From positions 11,284,001 through 11,348,000 of the forward strand of contig NC_068569.1 in NCBI RefSeq assembly GCF_025698545.1: 64,000 nt of DNA. The letters run 5' to 3'. Below the pieces are notes generated by a model. It was given only the letters and a program-made list of their open reading frames with translations, was not told the origin of the DNA and searched no databases. This stretch comes from Gossypium raimondii (taxonomy: Eukaryota; Streptophyta; Magnoliopsida; Malvales; Malvaceae). The position numbers and the translations under genes are program-made. The first letter of the stretch is position 1, and every line of letters begins with the position of its first letter. Below are positions 53,148 through 64,000 of this stretch, in pieces.

Positions 53148-53866
53148 GGGTAAACTATTAAAATAGTCACTTTTGTTTGACTCAAGTTACATTTTAGTCA
53201 CTTATGTTATCATGTTGTAACATTTTAGTCACAGAGTTAGTTTACATTAGCTCTGTAACGATGGCGATGTGGACGTTAAATCATCATTTCAAACAAAATT
53301 CTAGGTTAATTTATACAATCGGTCCCCATATTTTTCATTTGGAGTAATTTAATTTTTTCTTTTATGTTTTTTTAACTTTCTTTCTTTTCCATTCTCTTAT
53401 GCTTCTCCCTTTGTTTTCCTCCCTTCTCCATTTCTTTCAACGTAGTTTTTCTATGTTTTATTTTTTTGAACAATTTAATTTTTTAGAGTGAGGCGAGCTT
53501 GTGGACAAGTTACAAATGGAAAACATAGAAAAACTATGTTAAAAGAAATGAGGAAGGGAGGAAAATAGAGGGAGAAGCATAAGAGAATGGAAAAAAAAAG
53601 TTAGAAGAACATAAAAGAAAAATTTTAAATTGTTGAAAATGAAAAGATATAGGAACCAATTGTAGAATTTAACCTAAAATTTTTGTTTGAAATGATGATT
53701 TAACGTGCCACATGAACTTTCCGTTACACCATTATCGACAATTAACGACTCAGTGACTAAAATGTTACAACACGATAACGTAAGTGACTAAAATGTAACA
53801 TTTCAAACATAAGTAACTAAAATATAATCTGAGTCGAATAAAAGTGACTATTTTAATAGTTTACCC
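53148..53866. mobile_element. MITE of the GGGTAAACTAT family, copy 2, perfect 9-base target duplication
   Basis: 719-base fold-back element. Its ends are GGGTAAACTATTAAAATAGT and an exact reverse complement at the right side (ACTATTTTAATAGTTTACCC). TATATTTTA flanks it on both sides (53139-53147 and 53867-53875). Arms extend well inward ('cacttttgttYgactca', 'acattttagtcacttatgtt', 'tttctatgtttt'). It is the better-preserved sister of the copy at 35146. A 9-base duplication is a hallmark of Mutator-type transposition. Confidence 0.88.
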
Positions 53867-54156
53867 TATATTTTAAATGCTAGAAACCTTTTCGAGTCAT
53901 TGAGCATAATTTTAAAGCAAAAAAAAAAAATCAAAATCAATAGACAGTTAAGTGTGGATTGCCGGCTTCGTTGTTAACTAAATAGACACCATTCATTTCA
54001 CCAATAAAAAATAAAAAAATAGACACCGTTCATATTCTCATCGCAAATCACGCTTTGTTTTTTTCTTCTCAATAGTCTTTGGTCCGAATTGGCAAATGAT
54101 ACGGAACACAAGGTTTTAAATTTAAAAAAAAAAAATCAAAGTGTAAGTATATTTTA

Positions 54157-54584
54157 GGGTAAATTCACTATTGATCATTAAATTATGGGTAAAATTTTAT
54201 ATCGATCACTTAATTAAAAAGTTATAATTTAGTTACTAAATTTTTTAAAAGTTTTTACTTAAGTTACTAAATTATTCAAAAGTTTTAATTTAAATTATGG
54301 GATTGCCAATTTTTTCTTTCTTTTAAGTTTTGTCAACGAGCACCAATTAAAAGCTCTTATCCCCCTTCTCTTCTACAACTTATTTTTTCCATGAAATACA
54401 TTTGAACGTCACAAATCTACAAACCAAAATCCAAACAGTTTTTTTCTTTGATTTCTGACATTAATCGTTATATCGACTTAGATCTTAAAATTAATAACTA
54501 AAATTAAACGTCACAAATCGTTATAACTTTTTAAAATTAATAACTAAAATATAAATTTACTATGATATTAAATGTAGTTTTACC
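54157..54584. mobile_element. Possible short GGGTAAA-ended MITE
   Basis: The left end GGGTAAATTCACTATTGATC and 'aaaaagttataatttagttact' are echoed in reverse complement at the right side (GGTAAAACTACATTTAATATC, 'attttagttattaattttaaaaagttata'). The right flank does not repeat the left, so the boundary is uncertain. Confidence 0.4.
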
Positions 54585-56615
54585 AAAAAAGGTGTACTAG
54601 CATTCATGTAGAAAAATTTAAAGCTTTTATTTCTCCTTAAAAAAAAAGTATGTTGCTTTTTCTTTAACCAGTTGGATCATCATCATTACAGTGTCCCATT
54701 TTAATTTTCTTTATATTTTATTTTAATAACTAATGTTCTAATAATAGCAATTATTGAGTTGTATGGAGGGGCGGCAAGCAGATTTTTTTTTTTTTTTAGA
54801 AAAGCAACTGCTTTATTGTGTATTAGTAGTGAAAAAGATATATCCATTGTGGATTTTTGGAACACCTTTTTTACCCGATAGTAGTTTTAATTGAAGTGAA
54901 TTAGAGGATTATTAGAACTACTATGTTCATAATTTCCGCCAAGTGTTTCTTGAAGCGACATGATGTGTCTGAGTAGGCCCTTCATCAACGGTCTCCCTTA
55001 TCAAATATGTCAGTCAATCTTGTTGTGCTGTCTTCTCTCATACATGCAAATTGTTTTGTTGTTTGAGTGTGAAAATGCAATTTGACGAGTCTCATCTTCT
55101 TAACTCCAATTTACTTTTAGTGGTCCCAAAAACCAAACAATCTCTACAGTAGTTAATGCCATGAAAAATAAATTCAGATGAATTACAAAAGATTATGGAT
55201 GAAAAGAGAAAATGTTTGAAACGGAATCATCATTCTAATATCAAGTTAAAATAACTGTTAAATCCATTCCATCACAAAAAAGAGAATCATTTTAAATAAA
55301 CCATCTACTTAATCTTTAAGTCATAATGTAGAACGAAATTCTTCCCAAATAAATTCAACTTGATACATCAACACAATATCTATTTCGATCGATACATGAT
55401 TTAGATTTTTGTAAGGATTATATTAGATATAGAATTTTGTTTGTGAAATTAGAAATCTTAAAATTAGACTAATAATAATCTTAAGAACAAACAAGCAAAT
55501 CGAATGTGTATTTCATGACTTAAAAGTAGATGCACAAACAAAATTATTAAAAATACTTTATTCAAAAAAATATTTAAATAATTTAACACATATCAAATTT
55601 AAATCAATTTAACATCCAAACTAATCACTTTTAAACACATTATTTAACAAAAAAAGCATATAAATATTTTAGAAAAAATTGAACATTGCTTTCCTTTTTC
55701 TTTTCGGTCATATACTCTTCCAACCTTTGAAATTTAATTTTAGGAATTTAACTCCTTTATGATTGATAGCATTTTGTTAGACTTCTATCAATTTTGATGA
55801 TAACTTATATTCAAATTTATAAAAGTTTATTAATTGAACTTTAATTTTTAACAAATAGAGGAACTAAATTCTTAAAGTTAACAGTTAAATTGATAACTCA
55901 TATTCAAATTTATAGAAGTCAGTTAACAATGTTATCAATTGAACTTTAATTTTCAACAAATAGAGGGACTAAATTCTTAAAACTAAAAGCAAATAAAATG
56001 ACTAAATCATAAAAGTTAAAAAAGTATAGGGAGTGGCGGGTAATTATACTTTTTCTCCTCCCCTACGTTCCGAAAAGAAAAAAAAGAAGAAGAAGGTGAA
56101 AATGTGTCAGCATTTAGAAGCCTAAATTTTACGGCACGCTTTGTATCTTGGTTTAATTAATATATAGTTATAGATTATGGATATGAGTGAAATTGAGTCA
56201 AGGATCTGGAAACCATAGCTGGCTTTGTGTAGTAATGTAGCTACCTTTGTTTACAACAATGCCGCATATGTATCCTTTAGCTAACATTACTTACATCCGT
56301 GTAGAGTAATTGGAGCTAAAAGTGGGATGAAATGATTCCAAATATTTTAATATCAAGCTATGTTAATTTAACGCACAAATCAGCTCTATTTATGGAGAAC
56401 AGGAGCAGTTGTTAATTAAAAATATATTGGAATTGAGATTTGAGAATGCACCGAGGCAATATGGGCTTATAGATCTGGCCTATTAGAACCCATAGGACTT
56501 CGTTATTCCAAAGCCTGATCCAGCCATTGGGTGTTGCAACATCTTTTATCCAAATGGCCGGAAACAACAGATCAAAACCCACCAAATATATATATATTAG
56601 TTTTTGGAGCACGAC
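54585..56615. other. Intergenic, no gene seen; contains a local duplication
   Basis: AT-rich, no supported reading frame. A segment of about 80-90 bases is duplicated at 55799-55877 and 55892-55980 ('gataactYatattcaaatttata', 'attgaactttaattttYaac', 'aaatagaggRactaaattcttaaa'). The right end is the promoter side of the Pumilio-23 gene. Confidence 0.5.
55799..55980. repeat. Near-tandem direct repeat, two units
   Basis: Unit 1 at 55799-55877 and unit 2 at 55892-55980, separated by 14 bases. Unit 2 carries a short extra stretch (cagttaacaatgttatc). A few substitutions separate them, so the duplication is not very recent. Confidence 0.75.
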
Positions 56616-57055
56616 TAAAGTCTCTCTCTCTAGCTCGCTCTCTGTTGCTGTTAGGTTTCAGCACCGGAAATTAGCCTCTCACTGTAAGTCGAAGTAAGCT
56701 AAGCTAAATAATTCTCTTCTCCTTTTTTTTTTTTTTGTAGTCCGTTGTTATTAATGTTATCGTACACGTAAAATGATATAGCTGAGACAGTTCTAACTTG
56801 CGTTGGACAGTGTTTGCTTTTTTTTTTGGTTATCTCTCATATATGAAGTGAATTAACTGTGAATTTAGTTGTTAAAACTATTGTTTGTGTTGAAAATTTC
56901 TTAATAATTTTTTTTTCATTAGAAAAGCATTGAGGAAGGTATAGTTTTTTTTATTTTTTTTTAATTTTTATGGTTTGGACTTTGGATAGCTTTACTGGCT
57001 AGAGGACCTGAAAAGTCCCTAAATATTATATAACTATTATAGGCTTTGGAAGCAA
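56616..57055 (+). promoter_or_regulatory. 5' leader region of the Pumilio-23 gene, with probable leader intron
   Basis: A CT-rich stretch (TCTCTCTCTCTAGCTCGCTC) near 56620-56640 is typical of plant 5' leaders. A good donor, CACT|GTAAGT, at 56684 and an acceptor, TTATAG|GCTTTGG, ending at 57042 would define a 359-base intron in the 5' UTR just before the ATG at 57056. Read from consensus only. Confidence 0.5.
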
Positions 57056-60000
57056 ATGAAAATGGGGAAAAAAGCAAAGAAAGGAAATAGTGGTTTTGAT
57101 GATAATGGTTATAAAAAGAATGCAACGAGCCAGGTGACTGATGGGACTGGGAAATTTAAGAAATCTTTCAAGCATCACCAGAATTCGGACTCACAAGCAC
57201 CAGTTATCAGGTATCATTACTTTGTGATCCAAGTTAAAAAATTTTAAGTTGTGTTTTGGAATGTTTAACTGATATGATTACCCTTTTAGGAAACAGGTTG
57301 AGCCTGAAACAGCAAAGTACTTTTCGGAGATTGCAAACCTTTTTGAAAGCCAAGGAGTGGATGTGGAGGAGCGATCAGTTATATGTGGTAATGCTCTTGA
57401 AGAAGCTAGGGGAAAGGAATTTGAACTAGCAACAGATTATATCATAAGCAATACTCTTCAGACTCTACTCGACGGCTGTAATTTGGACAATCTATGCAGT
57501 TTCCTTCGAGGCTGTGCAAATATCATTCCTGCTATTGCAATGGACAGGTCTGGTTCTCATGTAGCTGAGACAGCTTTTAAGTCATTAGCCAGGCATGTTC
57601 AGGACACAGAAGCCTACACCATTATTGAAGAGACTCTGAAAATGATATGCAAGGTATCAAGTATTTGATTTGTACTCTAATGGCAAATGAAACAAACTCT
57701 GTCGCATATTCTTGTTATAGGACTTCTGGAGGCCTTGCCTGCCTGACATACCCTTCTTTTCAGTGTATTAGCAGATACAACTAAATATTTCAAGAGACTT
57801 TATTTGGAGGCAAACTAAGATAATGTGCTAAATTTTGCTACTTAGCCCTGAATCTTTCCTTGATCCATTTCAGGTTATTGTTGTCAATCCCCTTGATTTA
57901 ATGTGCAATTGCTATGGATCTCACGTTCTTCGAAGTCTTCTTTGTCTCTGTAAAGGAGTACCACTGGACTCCCCAGAGTTTCATGGAGCAAAGGGATCGA
58001 AAGTTCTAGCAGAGCGGTTAAATTTAAAAGTATCTCACCTGGATGGGAATGATTCCCAGCACCTCCAGCAAGGATTTCCAAGTTTATTGAAATTTCTTGT
58101 ATCAGGGATGATGAACTGTACAAAAGAAGATATGAAGACCCTACAAGTTGATCAGTATAGCAGTTTGGTTCTGCAGGCATGTTTTTGTTTCTCCAGTTAT
58201 TTTATATTATTTAATTTTGTCACTACTATATAGTGTCAGGTATGCAAAAGCACTGTAAGTGTAGACTCCCTTGCCTTATGGCTTTTTGCACTGTTGACGA
58301 GCACAGTTAGATAAGTATTAAGATATTCCATCTATTATTGGATCATGCAACCATGTATTGAGTTGCAGAAGATGATAACTAATTCCTGGATTAATTGGTT
58401 TATTGAAACTTCATTATTTGCATTCTACTTAATGACACTTCTCATTTTTCGGGTAATTTCTCATTTAATTTGTCTACTTCTTTTGATTGTGCTTGTAGAT
58501 TCTGACAAACATTGTCTATTACATATGACTAATTTGTTTATTCTCTTTTTATGCGATGTGGAGTGTTGTAATTTAGGGGATGGATTGCTGGGTGTTTGTA
58601 GCCTTTCCATGAGTTTTCAAGTTCTTATCCTTGTCCTTGAAGGGTTTTTTTCTCTAAATGAGGTTTTAATGTAATGAATTGACGTGCCACTGAACTTTTA
58701 GTTCTTCTCACTTGGCAGACAGCTTTGAAGTTATTAGGCGGGAATGATCAAGAATTGCTGCACATAATTCCAGTTCTTCTTGGCTGCAACAAGGAAAATT
58801 TAGCTGAAGGAAAGTTCATTGACATGATCATTGCTGGTGAAACTGTAGAATCAATGAAAGAACCCGCATTTAGCCATTTAATGGAAGTAAGCAGCTTCTA
58901 ATAGATTATAGTTTATTTATGCAGTACTTTATATTTTATCCTATGAAACATTTTCTTTTTCTGTATCATAATATTGTTCGTATCTCTATATGTTTGAGGT
59001 GTTACTGCATTTGAATTGAACCATTGTCATAAAAATGCAATTTGGAAGGCAGCCATTTGATTAGCTCCTCAAGGATATGAACCCAAATAACAATGCTATC
59101 TTAGACTTAGTCTTAAAAAAACAAGAGACAAACATAAAATTTTGCACCTAATTTCCTTTGTAGCCTCATAATTATATTATTCATAAACCTCTGGTTGTCA
59201 TTAATGTTGTCGCTTGTTATAAAGTACATTCCAAGAGATGTCTTCTGCTCGTAATTGCAAGGCTACAGGTTAACTCTTGTAGTTAGAACTGTCTGGACAC
59301 TGTTCTAGATGAGTCAAATTTTCCTTTTCTTTTAGTTAAATCCCCTTAATCGATGATTAAAGTTGGCAGTGAAGTGGGATATTTTCATCACTCCTGCTAT
59401 ACTAATTTCACATAAGATTCAAGAGCTGCTACCACTGTGATATCTATTCTCCAAACAGTCTTGTTCTTTTGGAAGCACAACTGGATAAAAGATGAAGCAG
59501 AGAAAAAAGCAGTTGATTCCTTACTTCATCATTTATTTTGCTTGTTGCTGTTAAATAATCTGCTTTACGCTTTTTCTTTTTTGTTTATTTCATGGTCTTA
59601 GCTCCTTTTTCTGCAAAATGCAGGTAATTCTGGAGGTCGCACCTGAAAGCCTGTATAATAATATGTTGACAAAGCTTTTGAAGAATTCATTGTTTGAGCT
59701 TTCATCCCATCCTTGTGGAAACTTTGTTGTTCAAGCATTAATTTCCCATGCAAGAACAAAAGATCAAGTACGTATTCTTTATTTGCGTTACAAGATTCTA
59801 GGTTAATGCTTATTTGTTGAAATAAGGTACTGCAATTGATGCTAGTGTTCCATCTATGAATTTCTGTTATTGGTATATATTTACTCATTGTTTTACTCCT
59901 TGACTGCTGTTTAATTCTTCAGTTTGTGGAGGTTATTCTGGTGCTAGATGTGTTGCTAAGCTCTGTTCTGACATTTGAAAAAAACCTCCCTTGATTTTGT

Positions 60001-62388
60001 CTATTAGATGGAGCTGATCTGGGAAGAGCTTGGGTTGAAATTTGCAGATCTTCTCAGAATGGGGAGATCAGGAGTTATTGCTTCCCTTATTGCTGCTTGT
60101 CAAAGGTTTCAAACTCATGAATATAAGGTTTAGTAGTTAGATTCATTCCTTTAATGCTTGCTGTTTAGTAATTCTGTACATGTGAGTCTGAAACAGCTGG
60201 GCAAGAACTCTTAAATGGAAATTATATCATACTAAAACTTCCCTTTGATGTAGATGTCTTGTCCTAACCCTTGTTTACTTTTCCCTCTTTTTTTTTCAGT
60301 GTTGCGAGGCACTTGCTACCGCTGTTGGTTCAAAAAATGAGACTTCCAAGTTCATTGTTCCTCGGATACTGTTTCTTGACAGTTACTTCAGCTATGACGA
60401 TAAGTCTAGTTGGAGCTGGCCTGGCGGTGCTAAGATGCATGTTATGGGTTCTTTGATTCTGCAGGCTATTTTTAAATTCCAAAGTGTATGTTTCTTTTCT
60501 TGAATATGTTGTATCATTCTGTTTCTATCCAATTAAATTATTGGCCTCAGATATATCATGCGCTATCAGTAAGTTTCTGCCTTGCATTAACTAAACTAAA
60601 GTTGTGAGCTTCAAGCTTCTGATTAAGATGTGTGTATATGGTAATAGTACTGCAAAATTTAAGCTGAGTTTTTTTTATTAGTGTAGCAATATCTAAACAG
60701 TAAGTGCAGGAAATTATTTATATAGCTTATAGCCTGATACTCAAGCAGATTTGATCATCTTTAAATGAAATTTTCTGAAAGGTGAAATGCCGGATGATTG
60801 ACTGATTAGAGGTTGTAGTTTGAATTCTTGAATTGAATGGATATTACTCACTAAAATTTCTCAGTTCTAAACCAATGTCCTATATGTTGGTGTTTTTAGT
60901 TTGATCATAAATGACGAACAAGATATTCTAGTGAGAAATATGATCTGGCATTACAGAGGAGAGATGTGATACTTTAGTTATGATCAGTTCATCTGTATCT
61001 TGATTGTTTTTGGAACTTGAGAAATCTTTATGATGTTGGGGTTACTTAAAACAAAAGTGTGAATATCTGGCTTCTAACTTTAGTATGCTATCTCTTGTTT
61101 CTTGTTTACAGGAATGGATACAGCCTTATATTCTGAGTATTACATCCATGGACGCTGAGCATGTTCTTGAGGCAGCTCAAGATGCTCGAGGAGCGCGGGT
61201 TATTGAAGCATTTCTTGCTTCAGATGCTTCAACAAAGCAGAAGCGCAGATTAGTTGTGAAGTATGTCAAGCTACTGCTTTGGCTGTTTTATTTTTTTTAT
61301 GGAAGTTCTCGGTGTTTGTTTCATTTGGTCCATTGTTTTAATGTGACATCAATGGAACTTGTCTGCACCAAAAAAAAAAAAACTCTGGCCTCCTGGCCCT
61401 TTTTTTTTCTAAATGGAATAATATTCTACTCTCCTGAGATTCCAACTGTTATTTTGTTGCATGATCAAATGTAAATGACCCCAGTGCTTCTGTTAACTAT
61501 GAAGGTTACGTGGACATTTTGGGGAGCTTGCAATGAACCTATCTGGTTCTTTTACTGTTGAAAGATGCTTCAATGCTGGTAACTTGTCACTAAGGGAAGC
61601 CATAGCTTCTGAACTATTAGCTGTACGAACTGAACTCTCCAAGACCAAACAAGGCCCGCATCTGCTTAGGACATTAGATATTGACAGGTAAGTAAATTTC
61701 AGTTTGCTGGTCTGGTAATCTGAGATTAATTCTTTTGTTATGTCACAGGCTAAAATGTAATGCATGCTGAAGCTTAGACTAGTTTGGGCTCAAGTTTGAT
61801 AGGAAAAACAAAATAAATTTCAATTGTTTGTTCATGTTTTAATTTGTTTATTTAGATTACTGAATTAGAGGTTTGATTCATCTGTGTCACATATTTGTTT
61901 GCTCCATGGTAAAATGTTGTCCCATCTATATGCTACATTCTTAAAGAAATGTTGCCGTTTGTGTTTTATTTTTATCATACGTTTCATCATCTTTGCTCCA
62001 TCATGACAGATATGCTACCAAACCTGATCAGTGGAGGTCAAAACAAGCATCAAAACAATCAGCCTATAATGAATTCTTTGTTGCCTTTGGCTCTAGCGAG
62101 TCTAAATCAACAAAAAGTAACAAACTCCTTTATAATGCTTCTATGGACACATCAGAGCATGAAGAATTGAACATAAAGAAAGATATAGACGGGTCTCTCA
62201 TTTCCACTTCCGTGGTTGATGATACCTCTTCAGAGAAGAAAGGAAGAAAGAAGAGAAAAAGAGATGTGGCCTCTGAGGATGCAGTTGGTTCTAACAGGGC
62301 AATAGAAAAGGCTGTAAAGAATTTTCTCTCATCCAGTACACCAGATAAGAAACGGCACAATGCTTCAAACCAGAGACTGAAAATTTGA
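57056..62388 (+). CDS. APUM23: Pumilio homolog 23 (NOP9-type PUF-repeat nucleolar protein)
   Basis: RNA-binding ribosome-biogenesis factor; Arabidopsis APUM23 is nucleolar and acts in 18S/35S rRNA processing. Ten coding exons: 57056-57210, 57290-57653, 57874-58176, 58719-58886, 59624-59767, 60008-60127, 60300-60485, 61112-61260, 61505-61687, 62010-62388. Total 716 residues with consistent phases. A Lys-rich start (MKMGKKAKKG) is followed by PUF-like repeats from about residue 100, for example AMDRSGSHVAET, CNCYGSHVLRSLL, SHPCGNFVVQALI, ARGARVIEAFL and SGSFTVERCF. The tail is basic with EKKGRKKRKRD, a likely nuclear/nucleolar signal. ATG at 57056 or the next at 57062 (MGKKAKK) may be used. Intron 3 appears to start with GC. 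Length is slightly below Arabidopsis (about 750). Confidence 0.94.
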
Positions 62389-64000
62389 ACGTTTAGGATA
62401 CAATGCGTTTTGCTGACGGTTTCTGATAGCCGACTTGAGCTGCATCATGTTATAGGCTAAGACTGAAAGTTATTTTGTTTCTGTTTACATTCTCCAAGTT
62501 GAGATAAATTTTGGGTGTGCCAAGCATTTTGGCTAGGGTAGAAAACATAAACCTTCCTGGGAAAGTGGGAACCTTTCTTGTTGTATCCTATCATTTTATA
62601 CCAAATTATGGCAGTTTGGCAATAGAAATTGACAGATTACGGTACCAAAACTGTTTTCTTTTCTTTTGGGGGTTTCAATACATGTTTCTCTTTAAGCTAT
62701 GACTCTTATTAGTAGCCAATGCAACAAGAAATTATTTAAATAGAAAAAGAATTAATGATTTAGAGATCCTGTTATCTTCTTCATTTATCTCCTTAAAAGT
62801 GGAGGGTTGCGATTGGTACGAAGGCATGAACTGTTTACGTGAATTATAAAATTTACTTGTTCTGTATAGGGTTTGAATAGCTTGGGAGGTCTCTCCCAAG
62901 TTGGAACCCAGAGTTTGCTCGTTTAATCATTTTTAAAATGTAGTATGTTTTCTCTGGACTCAGTTTACATTTTCCGTTTTCCATTTTCTCCATTACATGA
63001 TTCTTTAAGTTCCGTTTTGGATGGTTTTTCAGCTAAAATGGTGACTAAAACCCTTAAAAAAGAATGTAGCCGCTCTTTGGGGTTTCAAGTTTAGATTATG
63101 TAAATAAATCTGTCACGTAATGGTCTGTTTCAGGTGCAATGAAATGTAAATATCCCCTCTTCAAATGTACCTGAAAACCAATTTACCTCACCCTTGATGA
63201 GTAGGTTCAATTAGGGGCAAGGCCTTATGATTTCATTCCGTTCATTAGATCTGTTTTTCCTCTTTGGTTAAAAAGTTGGTTAGCACAGCTGACTGGCGAG
63301 CTACCTTCTTTTTTGCAGCATCATTTTAAGATTTTGGTATTACCTAACAGGTTACAAAATTTAATACAGGGGGTAAATCTACCCCACTGCTGTACTTTAC
63401 ATGGCAATCGCATGTAAATGCTTCTGACTTTTCTTTTTAGAGATTGACATATAGTAAATTTGTTTTCTTTGCTGAATTTGATCCTTGAACAATGTAACTA
63501 AGAATTCAGCATTTTACCAACAAATCACATGGTTGTCGGTGGGCATATTATACCATTTCACCTTTCCTTGTTTTCTGGCCTTCATAAATTGTTCATTTAT
63601 GCTTTTATAGTATTCAACCAAATAACAGGTTTGAGATGATCTAAATGGATTAATCCCTTTAAACTTGTAGGAAACCATAAGCAAATCTCCAGTACATGTG
63701 ATACATAAATGCTTGCTGTGAATTCGATCCTTCATAAATGCTTGCTGATTTTTTCACAGGTAAAAAAACACAACAGTTTTCTTTGGCAACAAAAAAACTA
63801 CCCTGATTTTGACAGAAGACGAATCTTTCACTACTTACTGAAAGAAGGAACAAAAAACCATATTTGTTCTGAATTAAGATGCTTCAGAATCACAACTCCT
63901 ATATAATGATCTTTATAGGATTTGTTGTCTGCCAATAGAAGTTGTCATATGTGTTTGTCGGTTATCTTTTATCTGGTTTTAGCTTCCTTTGACCTCATTG
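62389..64000. other. 3' flank and intergenic, no gene seen
   Basis: The first few hundred bases should be the 3' UTR of the Pumilio-23 gene. Beyond that no supported reading frame is visible. If a gene continues past the window edge, nothing here shows it. Confidence 0.5.

Noticed and set aside
54148-54156. TATATTTTA before the element at 54157 as a target duplication
   Set aside because: The right flank (AAAAAAGGT) does not repeat it. The same 9-mer flanks the element at 53148, and AT-rich 9-mers recur by chance here.

Overview
The window is nuclear DNA from a eudicot plant. AT-rich intergenic tracts separate compact genes with GT-AG introns, the proteins match known plant families closely, and retrotransposon and MITE remains fill the gaps. 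Protein similarity and the style of the repeats suggest a malvid, probably cotton (Gossypium). That is inference, because no species marker was tested.

Layout. 0.7-2.6 kb: worn end of a SIRE-type Ty1/copia fossil. 6.5-8.9 kb: intronless subtilase close to Arabidopsis SBT1.5 (minus). 10.2-14.3 kb: broken Ty3/gypsy chromovirus. 16.8-17.9 kb: solo LTR with a clean target duplication, next to LINE remains. 18.5-21.3 kb: eIF2B alpha (5 exons, minus). 21.9-22.6 kb: LURP-one-related (LOR) gene (3 exons, minus). 23.5-25.3 kb: pair of long inverted repeats enclosing a small arabinogalactan-peptide gene and a second MITE. 26.8-27.9 kb: decayed proteasome alpha-5 (PAE1) copy that keeps its introns. 28.7-33.9 kb: alanine aminotransferase (15 exons, minus). 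36.5-38.9 and 43.0-46.6 kb: two pectin methylesterase genes with inhibitor pro-regions, same strand. 46.6-56.6 kb: gene-free AT-rich tract with several MITEs. 57.1-62.4 kb: Pumilio-23/NOP9-type ribosome biogenesis factor (10 coding exons, plus).

The genes do not form a pathway cluster. The two pectinesterases look like an old tandem pair that remodels the cell wall, and the subtilase and arabinogalactan peptide are also predicted to be extracellular. eIF2B alpha, alanine aminotransferase and Pumilio-23 are housekeeping genes. I found no convincing undescribed system. The most interesting points are the gene-bearing inverted-repeat element (23.5-25.3 kb), a GC-AG intron in the Pumilio-23 gene, a TATA box placed so that it may select between two starts of alanine aminotransferase, and a series of GGGTAAA-ended MITEs, one with a perfect 9-bp and others with near-perfect target duplications.

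All exon boundaries were read by eye from splice consensus, reading frame and family similarity; no alignment or transcript data were available.
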